Below, piece by piece: positions 25,376 through 34,725 of a stretch of 64,000 nt of DNA (position 1 is its first letter; each line of letters opens with the position of its first letter). Source of the stretch: Paenibacillus turpanensis (GTDB lineage: Bacteria; Bacillota; Bacilli; Paenibacillales; YIM-B00363); assembly GCF_011421635.1 (NCBI RefSeq), contig NZ_WTLI01000011.1, positions 109,180 through 173,179 on the forward strand. Direction: 5' to 3'. Below the pieces are notes generated by a model. It did no database searches. It was not told the DNA's origin and was given only the letters and a program-made list of their open reading frames with translations. The position numbers and the translations under genes are program-made.

Positions 25376-26995
25376 TTAGTGGTTAACGAGCCCGATACGT
25401 TCGGATGGGGCTTCCGCGATCGCTTCTCGGCGGGTTTTGCCGATCAAAGCATAACGGATGCTGTCAATAAGTGCTTCCCAGCTGGCTTCGATAATATTTT
25501 CAGAAACACCTACTGTGCTCCAGGAGTTATTGAAGTCAGAGGATTCAATTAGAACGCGTACTTTTGCAGCAGTTGCATCGTTTTCATCAAAGACGCGGAC
25601 TTTATAATCCGAAAGATGAATATTGCGAATATCAGGGTAATATTTCTCCAGAGCTTTACGCACCGCATTGTCAAGTGCATTTACCGGACCATTTCCTTCG
25701 GCTGCTTGATAAACGGTTTCGCCATGAACCTTCAGCTTCACTATTGCCTCGGAAATAACGGAGCGATTTTGCGATTTTTCGACTAAAATTTTAAAGGATT
25801 CAAGTGCGAAAATTTCCTCGATTTGTCCGAATGCGTCGCGCAAAAGAAGCTCTAAAGAAGCATCGGCACCTTCAAACTGATATCCTTGATGCTCCAGCTC
25901 TTTAATTTTCGCAATAATGCTTTTCGTTTTCTCATTCTCATTGGAGAAGTCGAGGCCAAGCTCCTGTGCTTTGAACACAAGATTGCTTTGTCCGGCAAGC
26001 TCCGATACGAGCACCCGCTGCTTGTTTCCAACGAGCTCCGGCTCAATATGTTCATACGTTTTCGGATGCTTTAAAATTGCCGAGACATGGATTCCGCCCT
26101 TGTGGGCGAAGGCTGCCGTACCGACAAAAGGCTGATTCAAAGGCATATGAATATTGGCTAATTCGTTAACGTAGCGCGCAACCGAGCTGAGCGTTTTTAG
26201 CTGATCAGCGGAAATGACATCGTAATTCAGCTTTAGCTGCAGATTCGGAATCACGGAGCACAGGTTTGCGTTGCCGCAGCGTTCGCCGATTCCGTTAATG
26301 GTGCCCTGCACCTGCCGCGCTCCCGCTTGAACTGCGGCAAGGCTATTGGCTACGCCAAGCTCACAATCGTTATGCGCATGAATGCCGATTGGAACGGTGA
26401 GCTCCGAGCACACTCGGGAAACGATTTCGGAAATTTCACCCGGAAGGGTTCCGCCGTTCGTATCGCAAAGCACAACCCAATTTGCTCCGGCCTCCTGCGC
26501 TTTACGAATTGTCTCCATTGCATAGTCGGGGTTGTTTTTATATCCGTCGAAGAAATGCTCGCCGTCGTAGATTACTTCCAGACCTTGCTCCCGTAAATAT
26601 TTCACGGAATCGTAGATCATAGCCAAGTTTTCATCGAGTGTCGTTTGGAGGGCGGTATGTACATGGAAATCCCATGACTTCCCAAAAATAGTCGCTACCT
26701 GCACTCCGGACTCTACAAGACGGTTTAAGTTTACATCCTCGGAAGCCGACATTCCTTTCCGCCTAGTGCTCCCAAATGCGGTAATCTTCGCATGGCGGAG
26801 CCCGATGGACTTGGCTTTTTCAAAGAATTCAATGTCCTTGCTGTTTGAGCCTGGCCAACCGCCTTCAATATAATGAACGCCCAATTCGTCAAGCTTTTTA
26901 GCGATTTTTAGTTTATCGTCGACGGAGAAGCTGATGCCTTCTCCCTGAGTTCCATCCCGTAGCGTGGTATCAAATATCGTTACGCTTTGCCGCAT
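25376..26995 (-). CDS. cimA: (R)-citramalate synthase
   Basis: It condenses pyruvate with acetyl-CoA to citramalate, the entry to threonine-independent isoleucine synthesis. It has 539 residues and the isopropylmalate-synthase-like fold. The barrel begins VTIFDTTLRDGTQGEG, with the metal site in IGIHAHNDCELGVANSLAA and GERCGNANLCS. The C-terminal LeuA-type allosteric domain (about 390-520) contains YQAAEGNGPVNALDNAVRKAL. The early GTQGEG and the NLCS forms match CimA (TIGR00977) rather than LeuA. ATG at 26995 has GAGGGGGAT ten bases upstream. No other isoleucine genes are nearby. Confidence 0.9.
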   Translation of the reverse strand: MRQSVTIFDTTLRDGTQGEGISFSVDDKLKIAKKLDELGVHYIEGGWPGSNSKDIEFFEKAKSIGLRHAKITAFGSTRRKGMSASEDVNLNRLVESGVQVATIFGKSWDFHVHTALQTTLDENLAMIYDSVKYLREQGLEVIYDGEHFFDGYKNNPDYAMETIRKAQEAGANWVVLCDTNGGTLPGEISEIVSRVCSELTVPIGIHAHNDCELGVANSLAAVQAGARQVQGTINGIGERCGNANLCSVIPNLQLKLNYDVISADQLKTLSSVARYVNELANIHMPLNQPFVGTAAFAHKGGIHVSAILKHPKTYEHIEPELVGNKQRVLVSELAGQSNLVFKAQELGLDFSNENEKTKSIIAKIKELEHQGYQFEGADASLELLLRDAFGQIEEIFALESFKILVEKSQNRSVISEAIVKLKVHGETVYQAAEGNGPVNALDNAVRKALEKYYPDIRNIHLSDYKVRVFDENDATAAKVRVLIESSDFNNSWSTVGVSENIIEASWEALIDSIRYALIGKTRREAIAEAPSERIGLVNH

Positions 26996-27166
26996 GGCGG
27001 TGAAATCCCCCTCGATACGCAATTATCAAATAATTATACCATTCGTTTTCTTAGCTTGACCAGCCTCTTAACGAAATTGTATGCTTGCACTGCAATATTT
27101 TTGATGAAGGAGGCTCCGGTTAATAGGGGAAATCACGGCATACCTTAAAACCGGATGTAAACGCAA

Positions 27167-28459
27167 ATGGTCCATCAATCACAGGCGCCCCGGAAGGCGC
27201 GTATCATATTGCATATCGATATGAATGCCTTTTACTGCTCTGTGCACGAAGCGGTGGAACCCCATCTGTACAAAGGGAAGCCAATGGCTGTTGCGGGCAG
27301 CGTAGAGCTTCGGAAGGGTATTGTCGTTACATGCTCATATCCGGCGCGAGCCCGCGGAGTCCGCACGGGGATGCAGGTCAGGGAGGCGATGCGCCTTTGT
27401 CCGGACTTGATTTTGCTGCAGCCTGATTTTGACCTGTACCGTAGGTTTTCTCTTGCTTTCCTTGAAATTGTAGAAAGCTATTCGCCGCTGGTGGAGGCTA
27501 CCTCCATCGACGAATGCTTTGTGGATATTACAGGCTCCAGCCAGTTTGGTGAGCCTCTTGAAATTGCTGAAACAATCCAAAAGCGGATTGCTGCAGAGTT
27601 GGGTCTTCCCTGCTCGATCGGTGTTGCACCAAATAAATTACTGGCAAAAATGGCGTCCGATATGAAAAAGCCGAACGGGCTGACCGTACTGCGAATTCGC
27701 GATGTGCCCAAGGTGCTTTGGGATAAGCCCTGCGCTTCGTTGTTTGGAATTGGAGCGAAAACGGCGGAAAAGCTGAAGCGGCTGCAAATTCACACGATCG
27801 GTGAATTGGCCACTTGTCCAGAGGCGGACTTAACGCGCATGTTCGGTGTACTAGGCGTTCATTTGAAGCAGGCAGCCAACGGTATAGACTTGTCCCCGGT
27901 TACTGCGGAAAGGGAGCAGAGTAAAAGCGTCGGGCACACGGTTACCCTTCCGAAGGATGTTCTGAGCTTTGAGGATGCCGATCGAGTGTTTCTGAACTTG
28001 TCAGACCAAGTGGCCCGAAGACTCCGCAGACAAGGATTAACCGCATCTACCGTACAAATTACAGTTCGCCGGCCGGATATGGTTACGATTACGCGTTCGT
28101 TCACGCTGCAAGCTCCGACTGATGACGCAGCCGATTTTTACAGGGAAGCGTGCAGGCTGTATCGAAAGCACTGGATGGAAGGAAAACCCGCGAGGCTTCT
28201 TGGCGTAACAGCGCAAAATATAAAGGCTAAGTCGGAAACGCCGATTCAGCTTGATCTTTTTGAGTACGAGAAACAACCGAAGCGGGAGAAGCTTGTGGAA
28301 ACGATGGATGCGCTTCGGGATAAGTTCGGTGAAAGTGCAGTATTGACCGCAGGAATGCTGGGAAGCGACCCATCGGCCCGCATTCGCGATAAAAAGCGAA
28401 GAGGGACGTCTCTGCAAATGGATCATTTGAGGGATCGGCAGCCGAAAGAAGAGCAGTGA
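27167..28459 (+). CDS. dinB: DNA polymerase IV, Y family
   Basis: An error-prone translesion polymerase of 430 residues. The palm begins ILHIDMNAFYCSVHEA, carrying the first metal Asp. VTCSYPARARGVRTGM is the Y-family fingers motif, and ATSIDECFVDIT holds the second Asp/Glu pair. The little-finger domain ends near residue 350, followed by a C-terminal tail of charged residues with TPIQLDLFEYE, which looks like a beta-clamp-binding peptide (QLDLF). The ATG is the first after an in-frame stop and has no good ribosome site, so the start is uncertain. It is divergent from cimA; no SOS box of the CGAAC-N4-GTTYG type is obvious. Confidence 0.93.
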   Translation: MVHQSQAPRKARIILHIDMNAFYCSVHEAVEPHLYKGKPMAVAGSVELRKGIVVTCSYPARARGVRTGMQVREAMRLCPDLILLQPDFDLYRRFSLAFLEIVESYSPLVEATSIDECFVDITGSSQFGEPLEIAETIQKRIAAELGLPCSIGVAPNKLLAKMASDMKKPNGLTVLRIRDVPKVLWDKPCASLFGIGAKTAEKLKRLQIHTIGELATCPEADLTRMFGVLGVHLKQAANGIDLSPVTAEREQSKSVGHTVTLPKDVLSFEDADRVFLNLSDQVARRLRRQGLTASTVQITVRRPDMVTITRSFTLQAPTDDAADFYREACRLYRKHWMEGKPARLLGVTAQNIKAKSETPIQLDLFEYEKQPKREKLVETMDALRDKFGESAVLTAGMLGSDPSARIRDKKRRGTSLQMDHLRDRQPKEEQ

Positions 28460-28484
28460 ATATTGCTTTGTCCGCAGTTTCCGT

Positions 28485-28513
28485 TTGAACTTTAGGCGTA
28501 TTTGTATTATATT
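28485..28513 (+). promoter_or_regulatory. SigA promoter of the ferredoxin gene
   Basis: TTGAAC (28485-28490), a 17-base spacer and TATATT (28508-28513), about 50 bases before the ATG. Confidence 0.6.
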
Positions 28514-28530
28514 GTACGTTGAGGGTATGA

Positions 28531-28800
<270 letters not shown>

Positions 28801-28813
28801 TACTCGAACTTAT

Positions 28814-28847
28814 AAAAAAGCCTTTTCTGAAAAGAAAAGGCTTTTTT
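28814..28847 (+). terminator. Intrinsic terminator of fer
   Basis: AAAAAAGCCTTTTC and GAAAAGGCTTTTTT pair perfectly around TGAAAA, ending in seven T. Confidence 0.9.
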
Positions 28848-28945
28848 TATTTTTCCGCTCCTGTATAATTCTCCTTATATTTCATCATTTTTCATCAAGA
28901 ATTAACATAAAATTGTATCTTATTTTGGAAAAAAAGGGGATTTCC

Positions 28946-30790
28946 ATGAAGAAGAAAGACTGGCGTACGGTCGGTTTGGGTAATGTCATCGTTCTTTTGC
29001 TGACAGCGATCATTTTTTTATCCAGTACGCTCGAGACACTTACGTACTCGTTGTATGATTTTAACATGAAACAGTCCATGACGAATGCGCCTCATGAGGA
29101 TATTGTGGTCATTGGAATTAATGACAGTGATTTGAAAACGATCGGCACCTTTCCATGGGACCGGGACGTTTATGTGCCGCTCCTCCATAAGCTGAAGGAT
29201 GCTAAGGTGGTCGGATTTGATATTACCTTTTCAACGGAAAGCAAAGATCCGGCTCATGACATCGCTTTTGTCGAGGAATTGAAGAAACATAAGAATGTGA
29301 TTATTCCGCTGATTGGAATGACAGAGGGCGCAATTTCACGAAAGACCACCTTTAATTCAAACGGAATGTCGGTGCGTTCAGTAGACGAAGCGATGCCGGA
29401 AATTGCCGCCGCCTCGATTCCGGCACATATCAATCGTATAGAAGATAACGATAAGACGATTCGGCAATCGGTCCTGCAAATTCAGCTTCCGGATGGACGT
29501 GCCTTTCCTTCGCTCGCTCTAAAGACTGCGGAGCTGGCAGGTGCGGGTACCGGCCCCTATTTGAATGCTCCAGGCAAAGTCATCGATATTCGTTATGATG
29601 CGCACTCGTATGACTTTTTTACGGTCTCCTTCCATGATGTTATCAGCGGTAAGGTGCCGGAAGAAGTATTTAAGGACCGCATCGTATTTGTCGGAATGAC
29701 TGCCGCAGGATACGATCAAGGCAAAACGCCGGTCGACAATTCGATGTATCTGGTTTATGCGCATGCGAACATCGTAAATCAACTGCTACAGGGCTCGCAG
29801 GTGAAGGTGGCGCTTCCGTTCGTATCTGTGCTGCTCATTATGCTGCTGCTGGCGGTAACAGCGGTCGCTGTGTGGAGAATGAAAGCAATCGCAAGTATGC
29901 TTTATGTATTTGCTGCAGCCGCTGTGCTGTTGGTTGGACAGTATTTTATTTTCTCAAATACAAGCTGGTTTGTGGAAACCGTTTATCCGATCGCTGCACT
30001 CTTTTTGGCGTACTTAGCGAATATTGCGATGAAGACCTTTTACGAGACGAAGCAAAAGAACTTTATAACGAAGCAATTTGGCCGGTACATATCCCCTGAG
30101 CTTGTGAAGGAAATCGCCAGCAGCGGTCAGGAGCTGCAGCTCGGAGGCATTAATAAGGAGCTGTCGATCCTTTTCTTGGATATCCGTGGCTTCACTACAT
30201 TGTCTGAACGACTGAAGCCGGAAGAGGTCGTCGATTTTTTGAATACGATGTTCGATATGATCACCGATCGTGCTCTCAAAAACCAAGGTTCCATTGATAA
30301 GTTCATCGGTGACGCTGCAATGATTTTATTTAATGCTCCGCTTGATGTGGAGGAGCATCCGTACTGTGCGGTGAAAACGGCCTGGGATATTCAGCAGGGG
30401 ATGAAGCAGGTTCGCGAAGAAATCGAGGCAAAGTATGGCGTGACAATTTCATGCGGGATCGGGATTCATACCGGAGACGTCGTTGTAGGCAATATCGGAT
30501 CCTACTTACGGGTGGACTATACGGCGATTGGCGATAACGTCAACACGGCTGCCCGAATTGAATCGCAGACGACAGCGAATCAGATTCTCATTTCGGAAGC
30601 TACGCATGAGCGAGTGAAGGAATTTTTCGATGTGAACTTTGTCGGGGAAAAGATGATGAAGGGCAAAACCGTCGGCGTGAAGCTTTTCGAGATTACAGGG
30701 CACAAGGGAATTCCCGTTAGTCTCGCAGGTTCGAAGGACGTTACCAAGGAGCGGGGAATCCGAACGGTGAATGCGGGAGAAGCCATGTGA
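28946..30790 (+). CDS. CHASE2-domain class III adenylate/guanylate cyclase
   Basis: The protein has 614 residues. One N-terminal membrane helix (about 8-28) precedes an extracellular CHASE2 sensor (about 35-290, with DIVVIGINDSDLKTIG, FPWDRDVYVPLLHKL and GFDITFS). Three membrane helices (about 300-375) then lead to a cytoplasmic class III cyclase (about 405-590). Metal-binding Asp residues are in LFLDIRGFTTLSER and FIGDAAMILF. The Lys in IDKFIGDA and Asp in YTAIGDNVNTAARIE are the substrate-defining pair typical of adenylyl cyclases. GGGGA precedes the ATG at 28946; the longer open frame overlaps fer. cAMP enzymes are uncommon in Firmicutes. The FecR gene follows. Confidence 0.9.
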   Translation: MKKKDWRTVGLGNVIVLLLTAIIFLSSTLETLTYSLYDFNMKQSMTNAPHEDIVVIGINDSDLKTIGTFPWDRDVYVPLLHKLKDAKVVGFDITFSTESKDPAHDIAFVEELKKHKNVIIPLIGMTEGAISRKTTFNSNGMSVRSVDEAMPEIAAASIPAHINRIEDNDKTIRQSVLQIQLPDGRAFPSLALKTAELAGAGTGPYLNAPGKVIDIRYDAHSYDFFTVSFHDVISGKVPEEVFKDRIVFVGMTAAGYDQGKTPVDNSMYLVYAHANIVNQLLQGSQVKVALPFVSVLLIMLLLAVTAVAVWRMKAIASMLYVFAAAAVLLVGQYFIFSNTSWFVETVYPIAALFLAYLANIAMKTFYETKQKNFITKQFGRYISPELVKEIASSGQELQLGGINKELSILFLDIRGFTTLSERLKPEEVVDFLNTMFDMITDRALKNQGSIDKFIGDAAMILFNAPLDVEEHPYCAVKTAWDIQQGMKQVREEIEAKYGVTISCGIGIHTGDVVVGNIGSYLRVDYTAIGDNVNTAARIESQTTANQILISEATHERVKEFFDVNFVGEKMMKGKTVGVKLFEITGHKGIPVSLAGSKDVTKERGIRTVNAGEAM

Positions 30791-30808
30791 TTTTTTTGCA
30801 GGGAAGGA

Positions 30809-30837
30809 TTGTCTGTATAGATAAGCCGAATTACAAT
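30809..30837 (+). promoter_or_regulatory. SigA promoter of the FecR gene
   Basis: TTGTCT (30809-30814), a 17-base spacer, then TACAAT (30832-30837). The start would be near 30844, so the FecR gene can be transcribed apart from the cyclase. Confidence 0.6.
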
Positions 30838-30849
30838 GAAATAAAGAAT

Positions 30850-30871
30850 ACATTCGAATGCTGTCGAATGT
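30850..30871 (+). promoter_or_regulatory. Perfect dyad with 6-bp spacer just after the FecR promoter
   Basis: ACATTCGA and TCGAATGT are perfect eight-base inverted arms around ATGCTG. The dyad occupies about +7 to +28 from the inferred start. It could be a repressor or CRP/FNR-family operator (which also use an N6 spacer) or a 5' hairpin stabilising the mRNA. Confidence 0.5.
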
Positions 30872-30896
30872 GCGAAATGCTGGAAGGAGCAACGTT

Positions 30897-32990
30897 GTGA
30901 AAAGGAAACTCAGTATTGTTTTAAGTTTGGCGCTGCTGCTTAACTTAATTTGCGCGGTTGGGGCCCCTGTTTCTGCGAAAACAGCCCGTTCCGCTGTTGT
31001 CGTAACCGTGGCTGGCAGTGTCGACATTACGAAGGCAGGCGGTTCAAGAAGCTTTCCAGCCTTCGAAGGCATGACATTAAATGAAGGCGATCGTATTGAA
31101 ACCAGCTCCGGCTCAAGCTTGGTGTTAAAAATATCGGACAGCGGCCATGAAATTACGGTCGGAGAAGATGCGGATGTTTATGTGTCCGAACTGAATGAAA
31201 GCGGCGGAAAGAAAAACGGCTTTAAGGTATGGGTCGGGTCGATGTGGAATAAGGTGACCTCACTCGGCGGTTCGGATGAATATGAGGTGGAAACATCGAC
31301 TTCCGTTATGGGAGTAAGGGGCACGAATTTACTCGTCTACTCGAACCCGAACGGATTGGACAAGCTGTTTGTTGCCTCCGGTATAGTCAGTGCGTCGACG
31401 ATAACTCAGGCGCCTACCGAAAAAGCAAAGACATCACAGCCTGCAATTAACCCTCAATCTAAATCTGAAGTTAGATCGGGACCTGTTTTAGTGTATCCTA
31501 CCTTGAACGCGGAATTTTTTATAGAATCAAAAAAACCTGGAATTGAAGTGACTGAAAACATTACCGTCGTTGATTCTGCGGAATTTATCAAACTTGCCAC
31601 ACCAAAGATGATCGAGTCTATAATTTCAAGTAAAAACGCTGTAGATCAAGAGAATGCAGAAATGATTGAAAAATTCCGTAATCAGATTGCCGAAGGCGGA
31701 CAAATCGAAGGTACGCTCACGATTAGATCGCAGGAGGAGCTGCAGCGTTACGAGCAAAACACTTCGAATTTGATTTCTAATCTTGTGAAGCAAGCGATCG
31801 ATGAAAAGAAAATCAAAGAGCAGACGGTCAATGAAATGAACAAGGATTTGAATCATAAAATTGATTTGAAAACCGTTCCTGAGTTGGATCCAACGGCGGG
31901 AATTGACCCAACAAGCCAAGAGAAGCTGGAAGAAACAAAACGTGCTTTGGATGAGTTGTTGGCAGAGCAGAAGAAACAAAAAGAAGCTGCTTATAACGAA
32001 GCGATGAAAAGCTATACGTCTGGACAGCTTTCAAGAATAGTAGAGGAAAAGAAGAAGCAAGAGAATGCGAATACAAAAGCATTAGGAGAGGTTAAGGAAA
32101 AGGCTATTGAAAACTATAAAAATTCTCTTGATGCGATGGAAAAAGCAAAGTTCCAGCAGCAAAGTGAAAGCGCGCAGCAAAAGCTGAGCAACCAGCAGCA
32201 AAAGTCCGGTGAAACGCAAATCCCTGCAAGGCCGAGCACCGGCACATCCAATGACAGTGGGAGCGGAAGTGATGGAGGAAGCGGCGGAACATTACCAGCC
32301 ATCGCCTTAACTACTCTCCATTCCAGCATAACTCCGTTGGATGAGGTCATAAGCGGGAAAGCAACCTCAGGGGCCGATGTGAAGCTGTTCGTCGGTTCGA
32401 GCACCACGCCGGCTGCAAGCGCGACGGCGGCTGCGGATGGAACCTTCTCGCTTTCTCTAGCGAATAAGCCTGCGATTGGCGGGACGTATAAGGTAACGGC
32501 TTCGAAATCCGGCTATACCTCGCAAAGTGTAACCTTAACGGTAAAGCCGGCGGTTTCGGTACAGTCTGCCGGCGATCAACTCAAGGTCAAGCTGAACGGC
32601 TTCTCCGGAACAAAAGCGATCAAAGCAGTGCAGCTGCATTTTTCACATTCGACGTCCCTTGGAACCTATGACGGCTATGTACCAAGCGGGCCGCTGAACG
32701 CAGCGGAAAATGCCGATATGCTGAAAACGGTAGCTGGGACAAATACCGCGGAAACGATTTTTGCAGGCGTGGCGAATACAAGCGGAGGCTTGGAAGTAAC
32801 CGGTGACGCAGAGCTTGTAAGCATTCGGTTTGTATCCACACAGCCAAACCAATCTTCCGGTGATGTGAAGCTAGTGAAAGCGGCATTTTATGATGTAAAT
32901 GGTGTGCTGTTCTATGAATTGCCGGTTGGAAATGCCGATTTGCCTGCTGCTGTAACGATTACGGCAGCACCGCCGGCAGTGACACAATGA
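30897..32990 (+). CDS. Secreted FecR-domain protein with coiled coil, Ig-like and cohesin-like domains
   Basis: The protein has 697 residues. Signal peptide (LSIVLSLALLLNLICAVGAPVSA), then a FecR-like beta domain (about 35-150) ending in the signature STSVMGVRGTNLLV. A long charged coiled coil rich in Lys, Glu and Gln follows (about 230-440), then a Ser/Gly linker. An Ig-like/transthyretin-like domain (about 465-550; DVKLFVGSSTTPAAS) and a C-terminal cohesin-like domain (about 555-690; LKVKLNGFSGTKAIKAVQLHF) complete it. There is no TonB/sigma partner, so this is not an iron-dicitrate regulator. The GTG at 30897 has GGAAGGA about eight bases upstream. It likely works with the CHASE2 cyclase before it and the propeller protein after it. 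Confidence 0.82.
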   Translation: MKRKLSIVLSLALLLNLICAVGAPVSAKTARSAVVVTVAGSVDITKAGGSRSFPAFEGMTLNEGDRIETSSGSSLVLKISDSGHEITVGEDADVYVSELNESGGKKNGFKVWVGSMWNKVTSLGGSDEYEVETSTSVMGVRGTNLLVYSNPNGLDKLFVASGIVSASTITQAPTEKAKTSQPAINPQSKSEVRSGPVLVYPTLNAEFFIESKKPGIEVTENITVVDSAEFIKLATPKMIESIISSKNAVDQENAEMIEKFRNQIAEGGQIEGTLTIRSQEELQRYEQNTSNLISNLVKQAIDEKKIKEQTVNEMNKDLNHKIDLKTVPELDPTAGIDPTSQEKLEETKRALDELLAEQKKQKEAAYNEAMKSYTSGQLSRIVEEKKKQENANTKALGEVKEKAIENYKNSLDAMEKAKFQQQSESAQQKLSNQQQKSGETQIPARPSTGTSNDSGSGSDGGSGGTLPAIALTTLHSSITPLDEVISGKATSGADVKLFVGSSTTPAASATAAADGTFSLSLANKPAIGGTYKVTASKSGYTSQSVTLTVKPAVSVQSAGDQLKVKLNGFSGTKAIKAVQLHFSHSTSLGTYDGYVPSGPLNAAENADMLKTVAGTNTAETIFAGVANTSGGLEVTGDAELVSIRFVSTQPNQSSGDVKLVKAAFYDVNGVLFYELPVGNADLPAAVTITAAPPAVTQ

Positions 32991-33007
32991 GTGAGGGGTA
33001 TAGAATC

Positions 33008-34594
33008 ATGATGATACGAAAAGCGAGCCTGCTTGCTGGGCTTACCGCGATGCTGGTTGGCGCTGTGCCGGTTTGGGCTGCTGCTTCGGAGCATGTTACA
33101 GGAAGCACGGGAAAAACGTTACTAGACGTCGCTGTTGCAGCGGGGTCAGGAACATTTGAGGAAAAGGACGCGAATGCACAGCAGGCCTCCTTTCGAGCTC
33201 CAGGTGCAGTTGCAGTGGGCCAGGACGGCAGCCTTGTTATTGCGGACACACGAAACCACAAAATTCGGAAAGCGGCGAACGATAAGGTAACGACCTACGC
33301 GGGACCGGCAGTATCGATTTTTAATGACGACAAACAACTGCCGGCTGGTTTACTGTATGACGGAACAAGCACGGAGGCGTTCTTTCAGCGGCCGGAAGGA
33401 ATTGCATTCGCTAAAGACGGCAGTCTTTATGTGGCGGACGCAGGTAACCATGCAGTTCGTAAAATTTCAGGAGGCAAGGTAAGAACGTTAGCCGGAAGCG
33501 GCGTGCTCGGTTATGCAGATGCCAAGGGAGGAGCCGCTCAATTTTATGAGCCCTCCGATCTTGCCGTTACGAACGAGGGCGTGGTGTATGTTGCAGATCG
33601 TCTGAACCATGCAATTCGCAAAATTACGCCGGATGGCAGCGTTACAACGCTGAACAAACGTTCCGAACGTGCGGTCGAGGTTTATCCAGGGTATGTTGTG
33701 CCTGCAGGGGACTTTAAAGACGGATTGCTTTCGGAGGCGTTATTTAATGAACCCTCAGGTCTTGTGCTTGATCAGAAGGGGAATTTATATGTAAGTGATA
33801 CGGGAAATCAACGGATTCGATACATCGATTTTACAGCTGGAACCGTAACTACCGTGGCAGGGGGAGCGAAGGCCCTGGCAGATAAAAACAGCTTATATGC
33901 GGCGGGCGACTATAAGGACGGTACGGCAGCGGATGCTCGCTTTAACTACCCGCGCGGGCTGGCGCTTGATGCGGAAGGCGGCTTAATCGTAGCAGATAGT
34001 CTCAACCATTCGATCCGCTATGTGAAGGACGGATTTGTTTCTACACTAGCCGGCAGTCCGGAAGGTGAGCATGGCTTCAGCCTTGGAACAGAGAGCTCCG
34101 CAAGATTTAACCGTCCGGCAGATGTAGCAGTGGCAGCGGACGGAACGATTTATGTAGCGGACACGTTCAACAATCAAGTCCGTTCGTTAAAGTATTATCA
34201 GCTTCCGGAGGGATTACCATCGGACGGCACGATTTCCGTTGCACTGGGCTCCAAGCTGATCGCTTTTGATGCGAAGCCGGAGCTGGCTAACAATCGTACG
34301 ATGGTCCCTGTACGATTTATTGCCGAGGCGGTCGGTTACGAGGTAACCTTCCATCCGAACGGAAATGAGACGATCATTCGTTTATCCAAAGGAGAGACGG
34401 CTGTGGAATTAGCTGTCGGCAGAGCCGAGGTAACACGTACCGTAAACGGGGAAAAGACAAGCCGGGCCATCGATGCCGCTCCTTACATTAAGGATAATCG
34501 GACTTATGTCCCTGTTCGCTTTTTCGCAGAGGAAATCGGACTGGATGTACAGTGGGCTGCCGATCGTCAGACGGTTGTGCTGCGTACGAAATAA
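33008..34594 (+). CDS. Secreted NHL-repeat beta-propeller with C-terminal stalk (CuAO_N) domain
   Basis: The protein has 528 residues. Signal peptide (LLAGLTAMLVGAVPVWAAA), then six NHL repeats, each ending in a line such as VADTRNHKIRK, VADAGNHAVRKI, VADRLNHAIRKI, VSDTGNQRIRYI, VADSLNHSIRYV and VADTFNNQVRSL. They would form one six-bladed propeller (about 45-405). The C-terminal 115 residues carry the copper-amine-oxidase N-like stalk repeats NNRTMVPVRFIAEAVGYEV and DNRTYVPVRFFAEEIGLDV, common in Paenibacillus surface proteins. The ATG at 33008 has GAGGGG nine bases upstream; an ATG at 32987 overlaps the FecR stop. Its position makes co-translation with FecR likely. Confidence 0.85.
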   Translation: MMIRKASLLAGLTAMLVGAVPVWAAASEHVTGSTGKTLLDVAVAAGSGTFEEKDANAQQASFRAPGAVAVGQDGSLVIADTRNHKIRKAANDKVTTYAGPAVSIFNDDKQLPAGLLYDGTSTEAFFQRPEGIAFAKDGSLYVADAGNHAVRKISGGKVRTLAGSGVLGYADAKGGAAQFYEPSDLAVTNEGVVYVADRLNHAIRKITPDGSVTTLNKRSERAVEVYPGYVVPAGDFKDGLLSEALFNEPSGLVLDQKGNLYVSDTGNQRIRYIDFTAGTVTTVAGGAKALADKNSLYAAGDYKDGTAADARFNYPRGLALDAEGGLIVADSLNHSIRYVKDGFVSTLAGSPEGEHGFSLGTESSARFNRPADVAVAADGTIYVADTFNNQVRSLKYYQLPEGLPSDGTISVALGSKLIAFDAKPELANNRTMVPVRFIAEAVGYEVTFHPNGNETIIRLSKGETAVELAVGRAEVTRTVNGEKTSRAIDAAPYIKDNRTYVPVRFFAEEIGLDVQWAADRQTVVLRTK

Positions 34595-34607
34595 CCTTTG
34601 ATAGACA

Positions 34608-34640
34608 AGCCTGTTGAGCAATCCTCAACAGGCTGTTTTT
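34608..34640 (+). terminator. Intrinsic terminator after the NHL gene
   Basis: AGCCTGTTGAG and CTCAACAGGCT form a perfect 11-pair stem, then GTTTTT. Confidence 0.88.
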
Positions 34641-34652
34641 ATGGCCGTCGGC

Positions 34653-34682
34653 AAAAGAAAGACAGCTCGCAATAGAGCTGTC
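34653..34682 (-). terminator. Intrinsic terminator of the 45-residue microprotein gene
   Basis: On the minus strand GACAGCTC-TATTGC-GAGCTGTC is followed by TTTCTTTT. Confidence 0.75.
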
Positions 34683-34725
34683 TCAGAGTAGAAGAGTCGA
34701 ATCCATAAAGACGGAATAAGGGCAG

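Noticed and set aside
27104..27148. Leader peptide before dinB (ATGAAGGAGG start)
   Set aside because: The 14-codon frame starts at its own GGAGG and has no ribosome site; more likely a stray Shine-Dalgarno sequence.
27023..27166. LexA box controlling DNA polymerase IV
   Set aside because: No CGAAC-N4-GTTYG match in the intergenic region.
30897..32990. FecR protein as an iron-dicitrate sigma-factor regulator
   Set aside because: No ECF sigma gene nearby, and the protein has a signal peptide with a FecR-like beta domain, coiled coil and cohesin-like end, not the cytoplasmic-periplasmic FecR layout.
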